Shown here: positions 54,990 through 64,000 of the stretch, piece by piece | Position numbering within the stretch: the first letter of the stretch is position 1 | Layout: each line of letters begins with the position of its first letter | From: Diphasiastrum complanatum | Taxonomy: Eukaryota; Streptophyta; Lycopodiopsida; Lycopodiales; Lycopodiaceae | Direction: 5' to 3' | Assembly: GCA_029204225.1 (NCBI GenBank) | Contig: CM055112.1 | Span: 28,107,063 to 28,171,062 of the forward strand | DNA length: 64,000 nt | The notes under the pieces: generated by a model | Databases searched by the model: none | Told to the model about the DNA's origin: nothing | What the model saw: only the letters and a program-made list of their open reading frames with translations | Translations under genes and position numbers: made by a program

Positions 54990-56100
54990 GCGTGTCTACT
55001 TGTGACTTAACCAGGACATCATGTTTCAACTGTACTTGCTGGACTTCCCGCTCTGGTGTTTCACAGAGGTCGGGTCCGTTTTAACTCACACTTAATGCCA
55101 TAATCAGTCAAATGAAATGACACTTGTAACTTGACGCGTTCGTACAGTTAGCTAGATAACCTAAACACTAGCTAGTTTATGGAATTCCATGATTACAACA
55201 ACATACGCATTTGAACCGAGTAGAATAAAACAACTACTTGCTTTTTCACAATACCAAAAGGACGATTCCGTGATACAGTTTAGAAGTGGTTTGTGTAATG
55301 TAAAAACGGCAAGAGTGAGCTGGTCATACTACCTCAATAAACATAGCATACAACACTAATTGTAATCGACATTCTACAACCATTCCAAATACTTCGAACG
55401 GAAATTTTGATCTACCATGATTCACAATCGATTCACTAAAACTTTACGAAACCCACTTGTTAATTATCATAGAAACTAGTGCGAACTAAAGCACACGTTT
55501 TCCGATTGAAGGCAAGTATTTATGAACAATAAAGACTACGGACAACAATAGAGATGAAGCAAATAGAAATGAGGTAAAGCCATACCTCAGTATAACCGTA
55601 GGTAGCTGGAAATCGTTGAAACCCTACTCATGGATGCCACAAACCGGTTTTCGTTTGCCTTTGTGTCCTGTGGACTCGTTGATGCTTGTCGTTTGCTTTA
55701 CCTTCTGGAAATGGCTTGCTTCCCAAGTAACCGAGATAGAAAGCAAGTTGTTGGAAGAACCGGGTGCATGTGGCAGATGCCACAGGAGGTGCGTTGGCTG
55801 AAAAATAGCCGCATATAGAGGGATGGCTGCAGCTGGTTGCAGGTACACAAGTAGCTAGCTTAGGAAGCACGTCCCACAGCAATGAAATTCAACTTTTGAA
55901 GGTGTGATCCTCAGCAGAGTAAATTGGTCTCATAAATGTGACTGGCAACAGAGGGTCCTGTTTCTAGAAATGCGATTAGCAACAGAGAAAATGGTGCTTC
56001 ATAATTGCACTTGACAGCAGTGAGTTCTACCACAGAACTCAGCGATGGGATGGGGCACACTCCTGCCCATTGGCTCTCTCAAAAATCTCAGTAGGGCCAA
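54990..56100. other. Unclassified sequence before the right direct repeat
   Basis: No gene recognised. Overlapping ORFs at 55616-55882 on both strands appear to be chance. No PBS seen next to 56101. Confidence 0.35.
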
Positions 56101-56848
56101 CGATGGAGCAATGTATGGTTTTTGCTCTCTGTCTGGATGAAATGCATAGCTAGATCAGCGATGAAATGATAGTGATGGCCTTACTTCTTTGTAACTCGGA
56201 GTATGCTGGCAGCAGATGAAAATCAGAGTAGAACATGCCTTCAAATGTATCTCTGTCAGCGCTGGAGGTCAAGTCAATTCTGATGAATTGGCCATCTTCC
56301 AAGAGGAAAGGCTGCAACTGTGGGCAGCGATGGCCTCTCAGCCTGCGATCTTCAATAAAGGTATGCTGCCTCAAGACAGCAAGCCATCAGCATAAAAACA
56401 AGAGCTTTAGAAGTGCGATGGTCAATGGATTAGAATCATGGCCTTAATCAGCTCTCTGTCAGAATTAAATCAACAGAGACTGAAACCATGTGTGTGAATG
56501 ATGCTAATGATAGAGTACGTTCCTCACAGTCACATCGATAGATGCCTTTCTTGATAGTGGATGAGTGATGAATAGCAGAGAACATTTTGGCAACTCAATT
56601 GCAAGCTCAATCAAGGAACAACAACACAATGTCCTAAAGAATGGAATGGACCTCAATAAGTAAATGTCAAGCAATTTAAGAATATCTGTGAAGGTGAATT
56701 GATGGTAAGATGTGCACCCTCTCATAATTCATGACTCTTTCACCCTCATAGTCTATTCATGCTCTAAGCTCATCTATCAACATGAGAATAGAATACGAAG
56801 AATTTTCCAAGACCACAATGCTCAATAAGTGAAAATGGAGGGATTTTG
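56101..56848 (-). repeat. Right copy of the 745-bp direct repeat
   Basis: Partner of 49386-50146, 6.7 kb away, same orientation. It includes the second copy of the conserved short ORF (56150-56371, HTFIEDRRLRGHRCPQLQPF) and the truncated end of the 100-aa ORF. Confidence 0.85.
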
Positions 56849-57199
56849 TAGGAGACTCTAGTACAAGAGACTCACTCAAGCTCATAATAGAAGAGTTTTC
56901 CATTAAAGAAATCCTAAAAGAGCTCTTAGGCTAAGATTGTTGAACTAATATTAACCTCTCTTCACTCATCACATATGACTCACAACTCACACTCATATAG
57001 AATTCTTACTCGTGCAACCTTTCAAGTGTGAAATGACGTAAGGCATGATATCTTGATTAAAAGAAAAATTCAGCCTTCAAAGACTCTCTCAACATGAGAT
57101 TTAAGAAATGGCACATACAAACATCTAATCAAAGAAGAATCTCCAATATTAGAAAATTTCCTCATTATGAACTTGATGAAAAAATGACAAGAAACCAAA
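56849..57199. other. Unclassified AT-rich sequence
   Basis: No coding or repeat match recognised. Confidence 0.35.
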
Positions 57200-58048
57200 C
57201 AACACGTATAAAGTCCTCACCAAGGATTTAACACTAAGCAAGCCGCAAACAAGCAACACAAAGGGAAACGGATGGTGGACAAACCAATCCAACCAAACCT
57301 AGATCTTACGAATCTAGCCCCCAAGCTATGGATTAATCTATCACAAGGGATGAAGGAATCACACCAGCAGCATGCAAAGATGCAGGCCACGTTCCAGAAC
57401 ATGATCCGGGATTTTCCATTAGGGTTTCCCGGAACGCAATTTTTTTTTGTTTTTTTGTTTTCAAACATGCCAATATAGGGTATCATGTGAAAGGATTTCA
57501 AAAGAGCAGTTCTGTTGCTTGGTTTTAGATAGTTAACCCCCAATATCTACTAGTCACTTCAATCAGATATTGAAGCAAATTGTTTTTGTGGATACGGATT
57601 TGCAGATATAACATTGGCTAATCATTTCATTTGTATCTAACTGCTGCTATTCATTGGTCATTTGGATTGCACTAGCTGTGGATCCCTCCACAACGAGAAA
57701 AAAATTTGCAAATTCTTTTGCGATCCGGGACGCACGATCTAGATAGCAATCCGCTGCAATTGAGGCAACATGTAGCTACCAATCACACAATCAAGCATAC
57801 ACTAGTGCACTGACACACCTCACTGGACACCTATGCAGCCTATCTGGGCCACATCATCCAGTTCTCCTAGGACTCACTGATAGACCCATAAAAATCCACC
57901 ATCATGAGTTAAGACCTCCAACCATTGATTATGACCATATGCACGTAAGGGCCCCAAACCTCCCATAATCATAATTAACCTACATGTCGAGGTAGGCCTA
58001 CTAACCTCTAGCAAGATAATCAATACGAGATCAGTCATGGGCATGACA
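57200..58048 (-). repeat. Probable 3' LTR of a gypsy chromovirus (distal end uncertain)
   Basis: In minus sense it starts TGTCATGCCCATGACTG directly after a purine tract. The far end is a guess near 57200. No second LTR copy in the window. Confidence 0.5.
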
Positions 58049-58064
58049 ATCTTCCCCCCTTATT
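58049..58064 (-). other. Polypurine tract of the chromovirus
   Basis: Plus-strand ATCTTCCCCCCTTATT; AATAAGGGGGGAAGAT in element sense, abutting the LTR start. Confidence 0.7.
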
Positions 58065-58234
58065 CAAGTTCTGACCTCAGAACTTAAAGCTAGGGAAGTT
58101 TCTTTTCAAGCTACCTTCTTGTTTCCAAGAATTTCATCGTATGTGCGACCTTTCCATCGAACCAGATGCTCGGTAACTATATGACTCCTCAATCATTTCA
58201 GGTTCAAGTTCTAGAACCAAGATATTCACCTTGA
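58065..58234 (-). pseudogene. Chromodomain end of gypsy pol
   Basis: Minus strand, several frames: EHLVRWKGRTYDEILGN resembles the 'xYLVKWKGxxxxExTWE' chromodomain core at the C-terminus of chromovirus integrase; an ELEPEMIEE piece precedes it and LALSSEVRT follows. Coding ends just before the purine tract. It abuts the truncated RT of copia C at about 58235. Confidence 0.5.
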
Positions 58235-58990
58235 CTACTTAATTTCAGGCCTGTCTCCATAGGTGTAGCAACCGGCTTGCAATCTTCCATCTTGAACTGC
58301 TTCAAATCTGTCCAATGTAGCATTCTTGAGAGAGGAAATTCCAGCCCCTTCTTGTACAAATTCAAGATTAAGATAAAAGTGCAATAGGCCTAAATCTGAG
58401 GTTTCAAAAACCGTACCAAGATCAAGTACTAAGGCATCAGTCTGCTGCTCAATACTTCCCGTAACAATAATATCATCAACATAAAGCAAAATAATGATGA
58501 TAAGATCTGAAGTATGCTTGACATAAAGAGTAGATTCGCTAGGACTATTAGTAAACCCACGATCACAAAAGTAAGCATGTATTTTTTTATACCACATCCT
58601 TGGGGCTTGCTTCAGTCCATAAAGTGTCTTCTTGAGAAGACAAACTTTATCTTCTTGGCCTTCAACAAAAAAACCAGCAGATTGTTGAAGGTACACTTCC
58701 TCATTGAGATCACCATTGAGGAATGCTATCTTTATGTCAAGTTGCCGCAAACGCCAACCAAAATGGGCAGCCAAAGAGGTTACTACCTTTACGGTAGTCA
58801 TCCGAGCAGTAAGCATAAAAGTCTCCTCATAAGCAATCCCCTTTTGCGGAGCATAGCCTTTGGCAACAAGCCTTGCCTTGTACCTTTCAACGGTACCATT
58901 TGCCTTGTACTTGATTTTATATACCCATTTAGAACCAATTGCCTTCTTCCCATGAAGAAGATCAACAAGAACCCAAATCTGGTTCTTCAT
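58235..58990 (-). pseudogene. Copia C reverse transcriptase
   Basis: 251 codons open from ATG 58990 (MKNQIWVLVDLLHGKKAIGS). [60 protein letters not shown] (first catalytic Asp), LLKKTLYGLKQAPRMWYKKI, and IIILLYVDDIIVTGS (YVDD) are all present, followed by ETSDLGLLHFYLNLEF. A frameshift near 58330 ends homology in the EDCKPVATPM region. The MKNQIW start is mid-polyprotein in intact elements; the linker ends just upstream. Confidence 0.9.
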
Positions 58991-59410
58991 GAGTGAATCA
59001 TACTATCTTGCATCACATCCTCCCAACATTTTACTCCCTTGGCTTGCTCATAAAAATCAGGTTCTTCCGCAACATCTCCATGAGATGAAAGAGAAAAATT
59101 TGAAAAATCAGCATAGTCCACTAATTTTGTAGAGGCACATGTCTTTCCATGATAAAATGAACTTATTTTGTTGTCCCGCAAAGTCGCCAACGACCACCAT
59201 GGGACTATTTTGGGCTGTCCAACAGCCATGTCTCTTCTTGCAATTTGCTGTCCAAGATTTTCCGAAATTGCTCTTTGCTGTCCAAGATCTTCTGACACTA
59301 CTCTTGGCTGTCCAAGATCTTCCAAAACTGGTCCTTGCTGTCCAAGTGTTCCTGCAGGCTGATTTTGAGCAACAATGAGCGGTCCTTGATGAACATTAGG
59401 CTCTAAACTT
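58987..59410 (-). pseudogene. Copia C integrase-RT linker with 10-residue repeats
   Basis: Acidic and Gln-rich. Four or five copies of a peptide like LGQ(Q/P)xxVSED occur (EDLGQPRVVSEDLGQQRAIS), encoded by 30-bp DNA repeats. It then reads DYADFSNFSLSSHGDVAEEP and YEQAKGVKCWEDVMQDSM, the approach to RT. A stop separates it from RT. Confidence 0.75.
59216..59360 (-). repeat. 30-bp tandem repeat in the linker
   Basis: CTGTCCAAGA starts at 59248, 59278 and 59308, CTGTCCAAGT at 59338, and CTGTCCAACA at 59216; spacing is exactly 30 bp for the four clear units, so the reading frame is kept. Confidence 0.9.
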
Positions 59411-59880
59411 GATGAGGTGTTGGGCAGTTCGAAACTGGTTGATTGTTGTCCCTTATTTCAAGAAATAGAAGATAGTATCAAATTTGAAAAAACTTCAACA
59501 TTCACACTATGTGGGCTGTCCCTCTTCAAGATATGAGTTGGGGCCACATCTAATGAATTCTTTTCATCAAAATACACATCACGACTAACAATAATCTTGT
59601 TAGTGCTCAAATTGAACAGCCTATAGCCTTTGCTTTCACTACTATAGCCAACAAAAATGCATTGAACTCCTTTATCCTCAAGCTTGGTACGAAGTTTATC
59701 CGGAATAAAAGCATAAGCCATACAACCAAAAATGCGAAAGTGAGAGATTGTGGGCTTCTTCCCATACCAAACTTCATAAGGAGTTAATACTTTCAATGCT
59801 TTAGTAGGACTACGATTGCTTATGTATGTCACCGTTATAACCGCTTCAGCCCAAAACTTGTGAGACAGCCCCTTTGCTTT

Positions 59881-59888
59881 GAGCATGC
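59881..59888. other. Target site duplication of the hAT MITE, left
   Basis: GAGCATGC, identical to 60264-60271. Confidence 0.92.
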
Positions 59889-60263
59889 CATGGTTGCAAC
59901 CAAACGTTTGAAACGTTTTTACCCACTTTAAAGTGTGAAATTTAAGGTTTTTGCAGTGGTATGTCTAAAAAAAATAATTATTGCCAGTTATACTACAAAA
60001 ATAGGTTTCTTTGTGTTGCAACTTAGCTATGAAAAAAATTGCTTATAGTAGAATCAAACACAGCGCCCTGCTACAAACATGCAAAGCAACAGAACTCTTG
60101 ATTGCCCAAGTAGCCCTATCCAACATGGGGCGCCCTAGCCCCCTAGAGAAAGTGGCCACGCCCCCCAAAAGAAAAAAAAATTGCCATTTTCTTTAAAAAA
60201 CATGAAAAAAAAAGTCTGAAAAGCGGACGGCCGCATTTCCAAACGCGTTTCGTTGCAACCATG
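59889..60263. mobile_element. hAT-type MITE, 375 bp
   Basis: Non-coding insertion with terminal inverted repeats CATGGTTGCAACCAAACG and CATGGTTGCAACGAAACG and an exact 8-bp target duplication GAGCATGC (59881-59888 and 60264-60271). Eight-base duplications and TIRs of this style are characteristic of hAT elements. Removal of the MITE and one target copy restores the integrase frame, so it entered a coding copia. Confidence 0.92.
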
Positions 60264-60271
60264 GAGCATGC
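60264..60271. other. Target site duplication of the hAT MITE, right
   Basis: GAGCATGC, second copy. Confidence 0.92.
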
Positions 60272-60855
60272 AACGGACCATCTCCATAAGTGTGCAATTC
60301 TTTCGCTCGGCAACACCATTTTGTTGAGGCGTATAAGGAGTTGTCATTTGATGTAGAATTAATTCTTCTCTCGAAGAAATGCACCGAACGTACTCTTGAC
60401 GTATTCCCCTCCTCGATCGGTGCGTAGGGTCTTCAAAGAATGCCCAAACTTATTTTCCATCTTTGAAGTGTTGAAAAACTTCCGATTTAGCCTTCATAGG
60501 ATAGATCCATGTAAAACGGGAAAAGTCATCAATAAAAGTCACAAAATAGATGCACTTTCCAATGGATTCGGTCCTCATTGGACCACAAACATCACTATGA
60601 ACCAAATCAAATTTATCAAGAACCCTTATAGTTCCATCAATTGGAAAAGGTTTCCTTTGGAACTTTCCAAGTATGCAGCCCTCGCATACATGCCCTTTCG
60701 GCTGCTCAATAGTAGGAATGTCTTCTACCATATTAAATGTCTTCAACTTCTTCAAACTTGCAAAGTTGAGATGTCTTAACCTTGCATGCCACAATTCAGC
60801 CAACTCCAATGATTGTGATGTACAAGCAACAAGACATGTAGAGGGAATTCGTCGC

Positions 60856-61240
60856 TCATAGGTATCCATCATGCATTGTTCCCGAAACAATAATCAAGGG
60901 AGATCTTTTAGGATCCTTGACAAGAAACATATCTTCTTTGAACTCAACAGCCAGTCCTTGCTTCAACACAGTTGAAACCGAAAGAAGACTCTTTTTGATT
61001 CTCGGAACATAAAGCACATTCTTGATGTACTTTTCTTCACCATTAGGCAAAATGAAGGCTACAATTCCAATTCCATGAATAGGATAAGATGCATTATCCG
61101 CACATTGTACCTTGCTTCCATTTTGCACTTTCACTAATTTAGTGAATGCTTGCGAAAAGTCATATGACGAGTAGCACCACTATCAATCACCCATTCAATG
61201 GGCTGAGAATCAGCAACTTGCAAAACAAAACCTGAATTCC
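60856..61240 (-). pseudogene. Copia C protease
   Basis: IEWVIDSGATRHMTFRKHSL (DSG active site; the usual S-H after GAT is R-H), then a stop, then VQNGSKVQCADNASYPIHGI and YIKNVLYVPRIKKSLLSVST. Normal order; one stop between the two halves. Confidence 0.88.
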
Positions 61241-62190
61241 TCATAGATCTAGAAGTACTAGTAGAAGCAATATTAGACACAAAAGCATAGTCTTGATTCA
61301 AGATATCATCACTAACTTCAAGCTCTTGCTCCAAAGTAGCAAGTGAAGCACTAGTATCAATTCCTTTACTCTCCTCTTTCGCAAGCTTCTTCTTACAATC
61401 CTTGATGAAGTGCCCATACTTCTTGCAATAATGGCACTTCCCTTTCTTCTTTTGAGTGTTGACCTCCAATGGGCTTTTGCTCATCCTTGGAAGGGGTCTT
61501 CCCCTTTCCTGTTGACTTGCCTATGCCCTTGCCTTTCGTGAAGAAAGCTTGATCTTGTTGAGTGTCACCCGCAAAGTTTTGCCTCGTTTGCTCCCCTTGA
61601 AGAAGCAACCCAACAAGTTTATCAAAGGAGAGTCGATGTCCCCTAAGAGAGATACTCAAAGATGCAACAAATGGAAGATAAGAGGAAGGTAATGAGTTGA
61701 GAGTAATGGAAACAAATTGAGCATCCTCAATTATCTCATCAATATTGAGAAGCTCCTCATGAAGATCTTTGATCTTCGTCAAGTGATTGGTCACTAGATC
61801 CCCTTCTTGCATCTTCAACATAGAAAGTTGATTTCGGAGATACACCACTCTTGCTGGATTTTTGACCCTATACATCGTATTAAGTGATTCCCATGCACTT
61901 TTAGATGTCTTACAAGATCTAATATGAGATAAGATAAATCTTTTCACCGCAAGAGCAACCATAGAATGTGCTTGTGCATCCCTTCTATCCCACTTCTTTT
62001 GTTCTTCCGAAGATGATGATCCACGAGGTGAGGTAGGTGCCAAAGAAGGAGGCCTTTCCTCATCACCATTGACCAAATCCCATAGCCCTTTCGCTATGAG
62101 ACGATTCTTCATCATGTAACTCCACAAGGAGTAATTTATGCCATCCAACCGATCTTCACCAAAAAACTGATAGCTTCCGATTCTTTAGCC
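61134..62190 (-). pseudogene. Copia C gag
   Basis: Starts at ATG near 62190 (MAKESEAIS); a T-run one base short shifts the frame before GEDRLDGINYSLWSYMMKNR (open from about 62148). Gag domain: AKGLWDLVNGDEERPPSL, SHIRSCKTSKSAWESLNTMY, YLRNQLSMLKMQEGDLVTNH. A Lys/Gly basic stretch (KGKGIGKSTGKGKTPSKD) precedes the zinc knuckle CHYCKKYGHFIKDC, which reads in the next frame (61484-61134). Two single-base shifts are the only gag lesions. Confidence 0.88.
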
Positions 62191-62890
62191 ATTACCTCGA
62201 ACAGAATTTCAGCTTGTAGTAGATAGGAAACAGAGCCTTTCCAAAGCCAAATCTAGTCAAAAATTTGCATCAAACAATGAGTTGAAAATAAGAGCACAAG
62301 ATGTCTTCCAATCTGCAACCAAAGTGCCCAAAAGATAATGGATAGATGGTTATTTTTCTGCACAAAAAAATCAATGTCTTGAAAATTAGGTTAAATTCGA
62401 TTGAAGCCTAGAACGAAACCCAATTAGGAAGCCAAATAGTGTGATCAACACACACCTCAATAGGGCTATTGAAGGTGCCCTACTACTTGTTGAAAATCTG
62501 CAATTTTTCAGCCACAAATTTGTCCTAACCCAAAATAGGGTTTGCTGGATTTTGGGCGCCCTCCTTCAAGACTGCAAACTTGAAAAATCAACAAAGTAAG
62601 AAGGCTCCAAAACCCAAATTAGAAGCAGATTTTTGGGCGCCCTCCTCGAGACAAGACTTGCTGAAAACTGGCTACAAAAAATCAGATTTGAGATGCTTAT
62701 TTTTGGGCGCCAAAAATTGCTCCTCCAAGATCCATGATGGGCGCCCTCCTTCAACCTTAAAAAGAGACAAAAAAGCTGATTCAAACTCCACTTGGAAAAA
62801 TCAGCAGGATGCTGAATTTTCAGATCACAAAGTAAAGTAGCTCCTCTTTTGGTAGGGCGCCAACATACAAGCTTGTTGTAGATCCGGTTG
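62191..62890 (-). other. Copia C 5' leader with GGGCGCC palindromes
   Basis: Non-coding leader between PBS and gag. GGGCGCC occurs near 62554, 62634, 62704, 62739 and 62855, usually as TTTTGGGCGCC(CTCC). The same leader, inverted, begins at 63797. Confidence 0.75.
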
Positions 62891-62901
62891 CTTTGATACC
62901 A
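62891..62901 (-). other. Primer-binding site of copia C
   Basis: TGGTATCAAAG in sense, one mismatch to the iMet site TGGTATCAGAG; next to TGAAAAAAAAC, the LTR end. Confidence 0.85.
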
Positions 62902-63030
62902 TGAAAAAAAACAAGAGCCAAGGTACCAAGATCTAACTATCAAACAATCTCCACGAGACAAATGAGGGAAGATGATAGGCGCCCTCAAGGAGAGAGAGAA
63001 AACAAAAAATGGAAAGCAATGCTTAGAAAA
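62902..63030 (-). repeat. Truncated 5' LTR of copia C
   Basis: Only about 129 bp of LTR, matching (inverted) the last part of the LTR at 63640-63780. It then changes abruptly, at AAAACTTTGCGGG, to plus-strand gag sequence of the same family. Confidence 0.8.
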
Positions 63031-63356
63031 TGTAAAACTTTGCGGGTGACACTCAACAAGATCAAGCTTTCTTCACAAAAAGCAAGGGCAAAGGCAAGTC
63101 AAAAGGAAAGGGGAAGACTCCTTCCAAGGATGAGCAAAAGCTCATTGGAGGTCAAAATGTCAACACTCAAAAGAAAAAAGAGAAATTCCATGATTGCAAG
63201 AAGTATGGGCACTTCATCAAGGATTGTAAGAAGAAGCTCGTGAAAGAAGAGAGTAAATGAATTGATACTAGTGCTTCACTTGCTACTTTGGAGCAAGAGC
63301 TTGAAGCTAGTGATGATCTCTTCAACCAAGACTATGCTTTTGTGTCTAATATTGCT
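63028..63356 (+). pseudogene. Copia C gag fragment, opposite strand
   Basis: Plus-strand match to 61320-61580 inverted: QQDQAFFTK-like, KGKGKTPSKDEQKLIGGQ, CKKYGHFIKDCKKKLVKEES, then a TGA, SLATLEQELEASDDLFNQDY and AFVSNIA. The first zinc-knuckle Cys region is altered (FHDCKKYG). Ends abruptly at 63356, where LTR sequence starts. Confidence 0.85.
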
Positions 63357-63780
63357 TTCATAGGTTAAGTTAATTCATAGGTTACTTTGACCCAAAAGGT
63401 CGAGATTTGTGTAACCATGGGTATTTAGTTATTTAGGCCATGTTAAGTTTGTCAGTTGGACCCAATTTTGGTCATGTAGTGACTCGTGAGTCCTTAGGGG
63501 TCTAATTTTGTTTAGGGGCCCTATCTTGACTTTCGGAGGTGCCCTACATTTAGTAAGTGGTTAAGCTTAGGGTTTGTTGGCACTTGGCCACATCCAGGTA
63601 GAGTACTTGTATGCTCATTGTGTATACCAATTTTACATTTGCTAAGCATTGCTCTCCATTTTTTCTGCTCGCATTACTGCTTTCTCTCTCTCCTTGAGGG
63701 CGCCTATCCACTTCCCTCATTTGTTTTGTGGAGATTGTTTGATAGTTAGATCTTGGTGCCTAGGCTCTTGTTTTTCGTCA
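63357..63780 (+). repeat. LTR of a second copia C copy, plus strand
   Basis: Ends TTGTTTTTCGTCA directly before a PBS, so it is a 5' LTR. At least 424 bp. The exact start is unclear; 'ttcataggtta' is repeated 17 bp apart at its left edge. Confidence 0.75.
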
Positions 63781-64000
63781 TGGTATCAGAGCAACCGGAT
63801 CTGCAGCAAGCTTGTATGTTGGCGCCCTACCAAAAGAGGAGCTATTCTACTTTGTGATCTAAAAATTCAGCATCCTCTGCTGATTTTTCCAAGTGGAGTT
63901 TGGATCAGCTTTTTTGTCTCTTTTCAGGTTGAAGGAGGGCACCCATCATGGATCTTGGAGGAGCAATTTTTGGTACACAAAAATCAGCATTTCAAATCTG
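63781..64000 (+). mobile_element. 5' leader of the second copia C copy (runs out of the window)
   Basis: TGGTATCAGAGCAACCGGATC, a full iMet PBS, then leader sequence that is the inverse of 62680-62901, including TTGGCGCCCTACC. The coding part would lie to the right. Confidence 0.88.

Larger units (their letters stand above)
59458..60890 (-). pseudogene. Copia C integrase, interrupted by a MITE
   Basis: GAG-pre-integrase LWHARLRHLNFASLKKL, zinc-binding CEGCILGKFQRKPFP, LVHSDVCGPMRTESIG (first Asp), a frameshift near 60450, LRTDRGGEYVK (second Asp), QQNGVAERKNCTLME (Glu). The MITE at 59889-60263 then splits VRCM from LKAKGLSHKFWAEAV. The C-terminal part 59458-59880 is open: YISNRSPTKALKVLTPYEVW, FRIFGCMAYAFIPDKLRTKL, FVGYSSESKGYRLFNLSTNK. 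All catalytic residues remain. Confidence 0.9.
58235..63030 (-). mobile_element. Copia family C element, 3'-truncated
   Basis: Minus-strand copia with gag, protease, integrase, linker and RT, a PBS at 62891-62901 and a shortened 5' LTR (62902-63030). RNase H and the 3' LTR are missing beyond 58235, where gypsy sequence begins. Coding is well conserved but interrupted by a hAT MITE and single-base frameshifts. Confidence 0.9.

Noticed and set aside
55616-55882. Overlapping ORFs on both strands
   Set aside because: Mutually overlapping, different frames, none with a recognisable domain; chance opening in less AT-rich sequence.
49386-56848. Calling the 745-bp direct repeats LTRs of the gypsy element
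   Set aside because: No primer-binding site next to the right copy and no purine tract next to the left one; ends do not give a clean TG...CA. Kept as direct repeats.

Overview
This is a plant nuclear window, AT-rich and packed with transposable elements. The evidence is eukaryotic: Ty1/copia and Ty3/gypsy polyproteins, primer-binding sites complementary to initiator tRNA-Met (TGGTATCAGAGC), GT-AG introns, hAT-type and long-TIR DNA transposons, and long (GA)n and (TC)n tracts. Element density and wording suggest a large-genome land plant, possibly a fern or lycophyte, but that is a guess. Nothing here is bacterial, and no tRNA, rRNA or CRISPR was seen.

Layout. 1-3.65 kb: the 5' end of a minus-strand copia element of 'family A', a gypsy protease remnant, and a plus-strand family A copy with a decayed gag. 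3.66-4.9 kb: GC-rich repeats, a (GA)n tract and G-rich hairpins. 4.9-17.9 kb: a complex region. A multi-exon, transposase-like gene is present in two inverted copies. These enclose two direct copies of a second gene, separated by a 452-bp near-perfect hairpin. The left transposase-like copy is split by a complete, young, non-autonomous family A element (5591-10164, TSD ATATT). 17.9-23.2 kb: a decayed copia element (family B), minus strand, with a MITE-like insertion in its RT. 23.35-26.1 kb: a plus-strand gag-like, coiled-coil coding region broken mostly by TAG codons, then a PPT and a probable LTR start.

27-31 kb: a FLYWCH-like fragment, a family A solo LTR, a copia RT remnant and a minisatellite. 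31.1-32.7 kb: the best candidate host gene, with a TATA box, a (TC)n leader and a 265-aa protein carrying a C-terminal CxxC...CxxC motif and a basic KKKR patch. 34.5-37 kb: microsatellites, a gypsy-type gag zinc-knuckle fragment and the 3' end of a family A element. 37-44.4 kb: mostly unclassified, with a tRNA-like SINE, a MITE, degenerate tandem repeats and some candidate host exons on the minus strand.

44.4-48.5 kb: a DNA transposon with about 0.8-kb terminal inverted repeats. 49.4-56.85 kb: a Ty3/gypsy pol remnant between two about 745-bp direct repeats that carry conserved small ORFs. 57.2-58.2 kb: the 3' end of a chromovirus. 58.2-63.0 kb: a third copia element (family C), minus strand, with a 375-bp hAT MITE (TSD GAGCATGC) in its integrase. 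A second family C copy enters from the right edge on the plus strand, joined to the first by a rearranged junction.

The elements form a record of insertion into insertion. The novel-looking part is the 4.9-17.9 kb pair of genes, which I cannot place in a known transposon superfamily. Many apparent ORFs in this window begin only at GTG or TTG, so starts given below were chosen at ATG where one exists. Substitution counts and repeat boundaries were read by eye.
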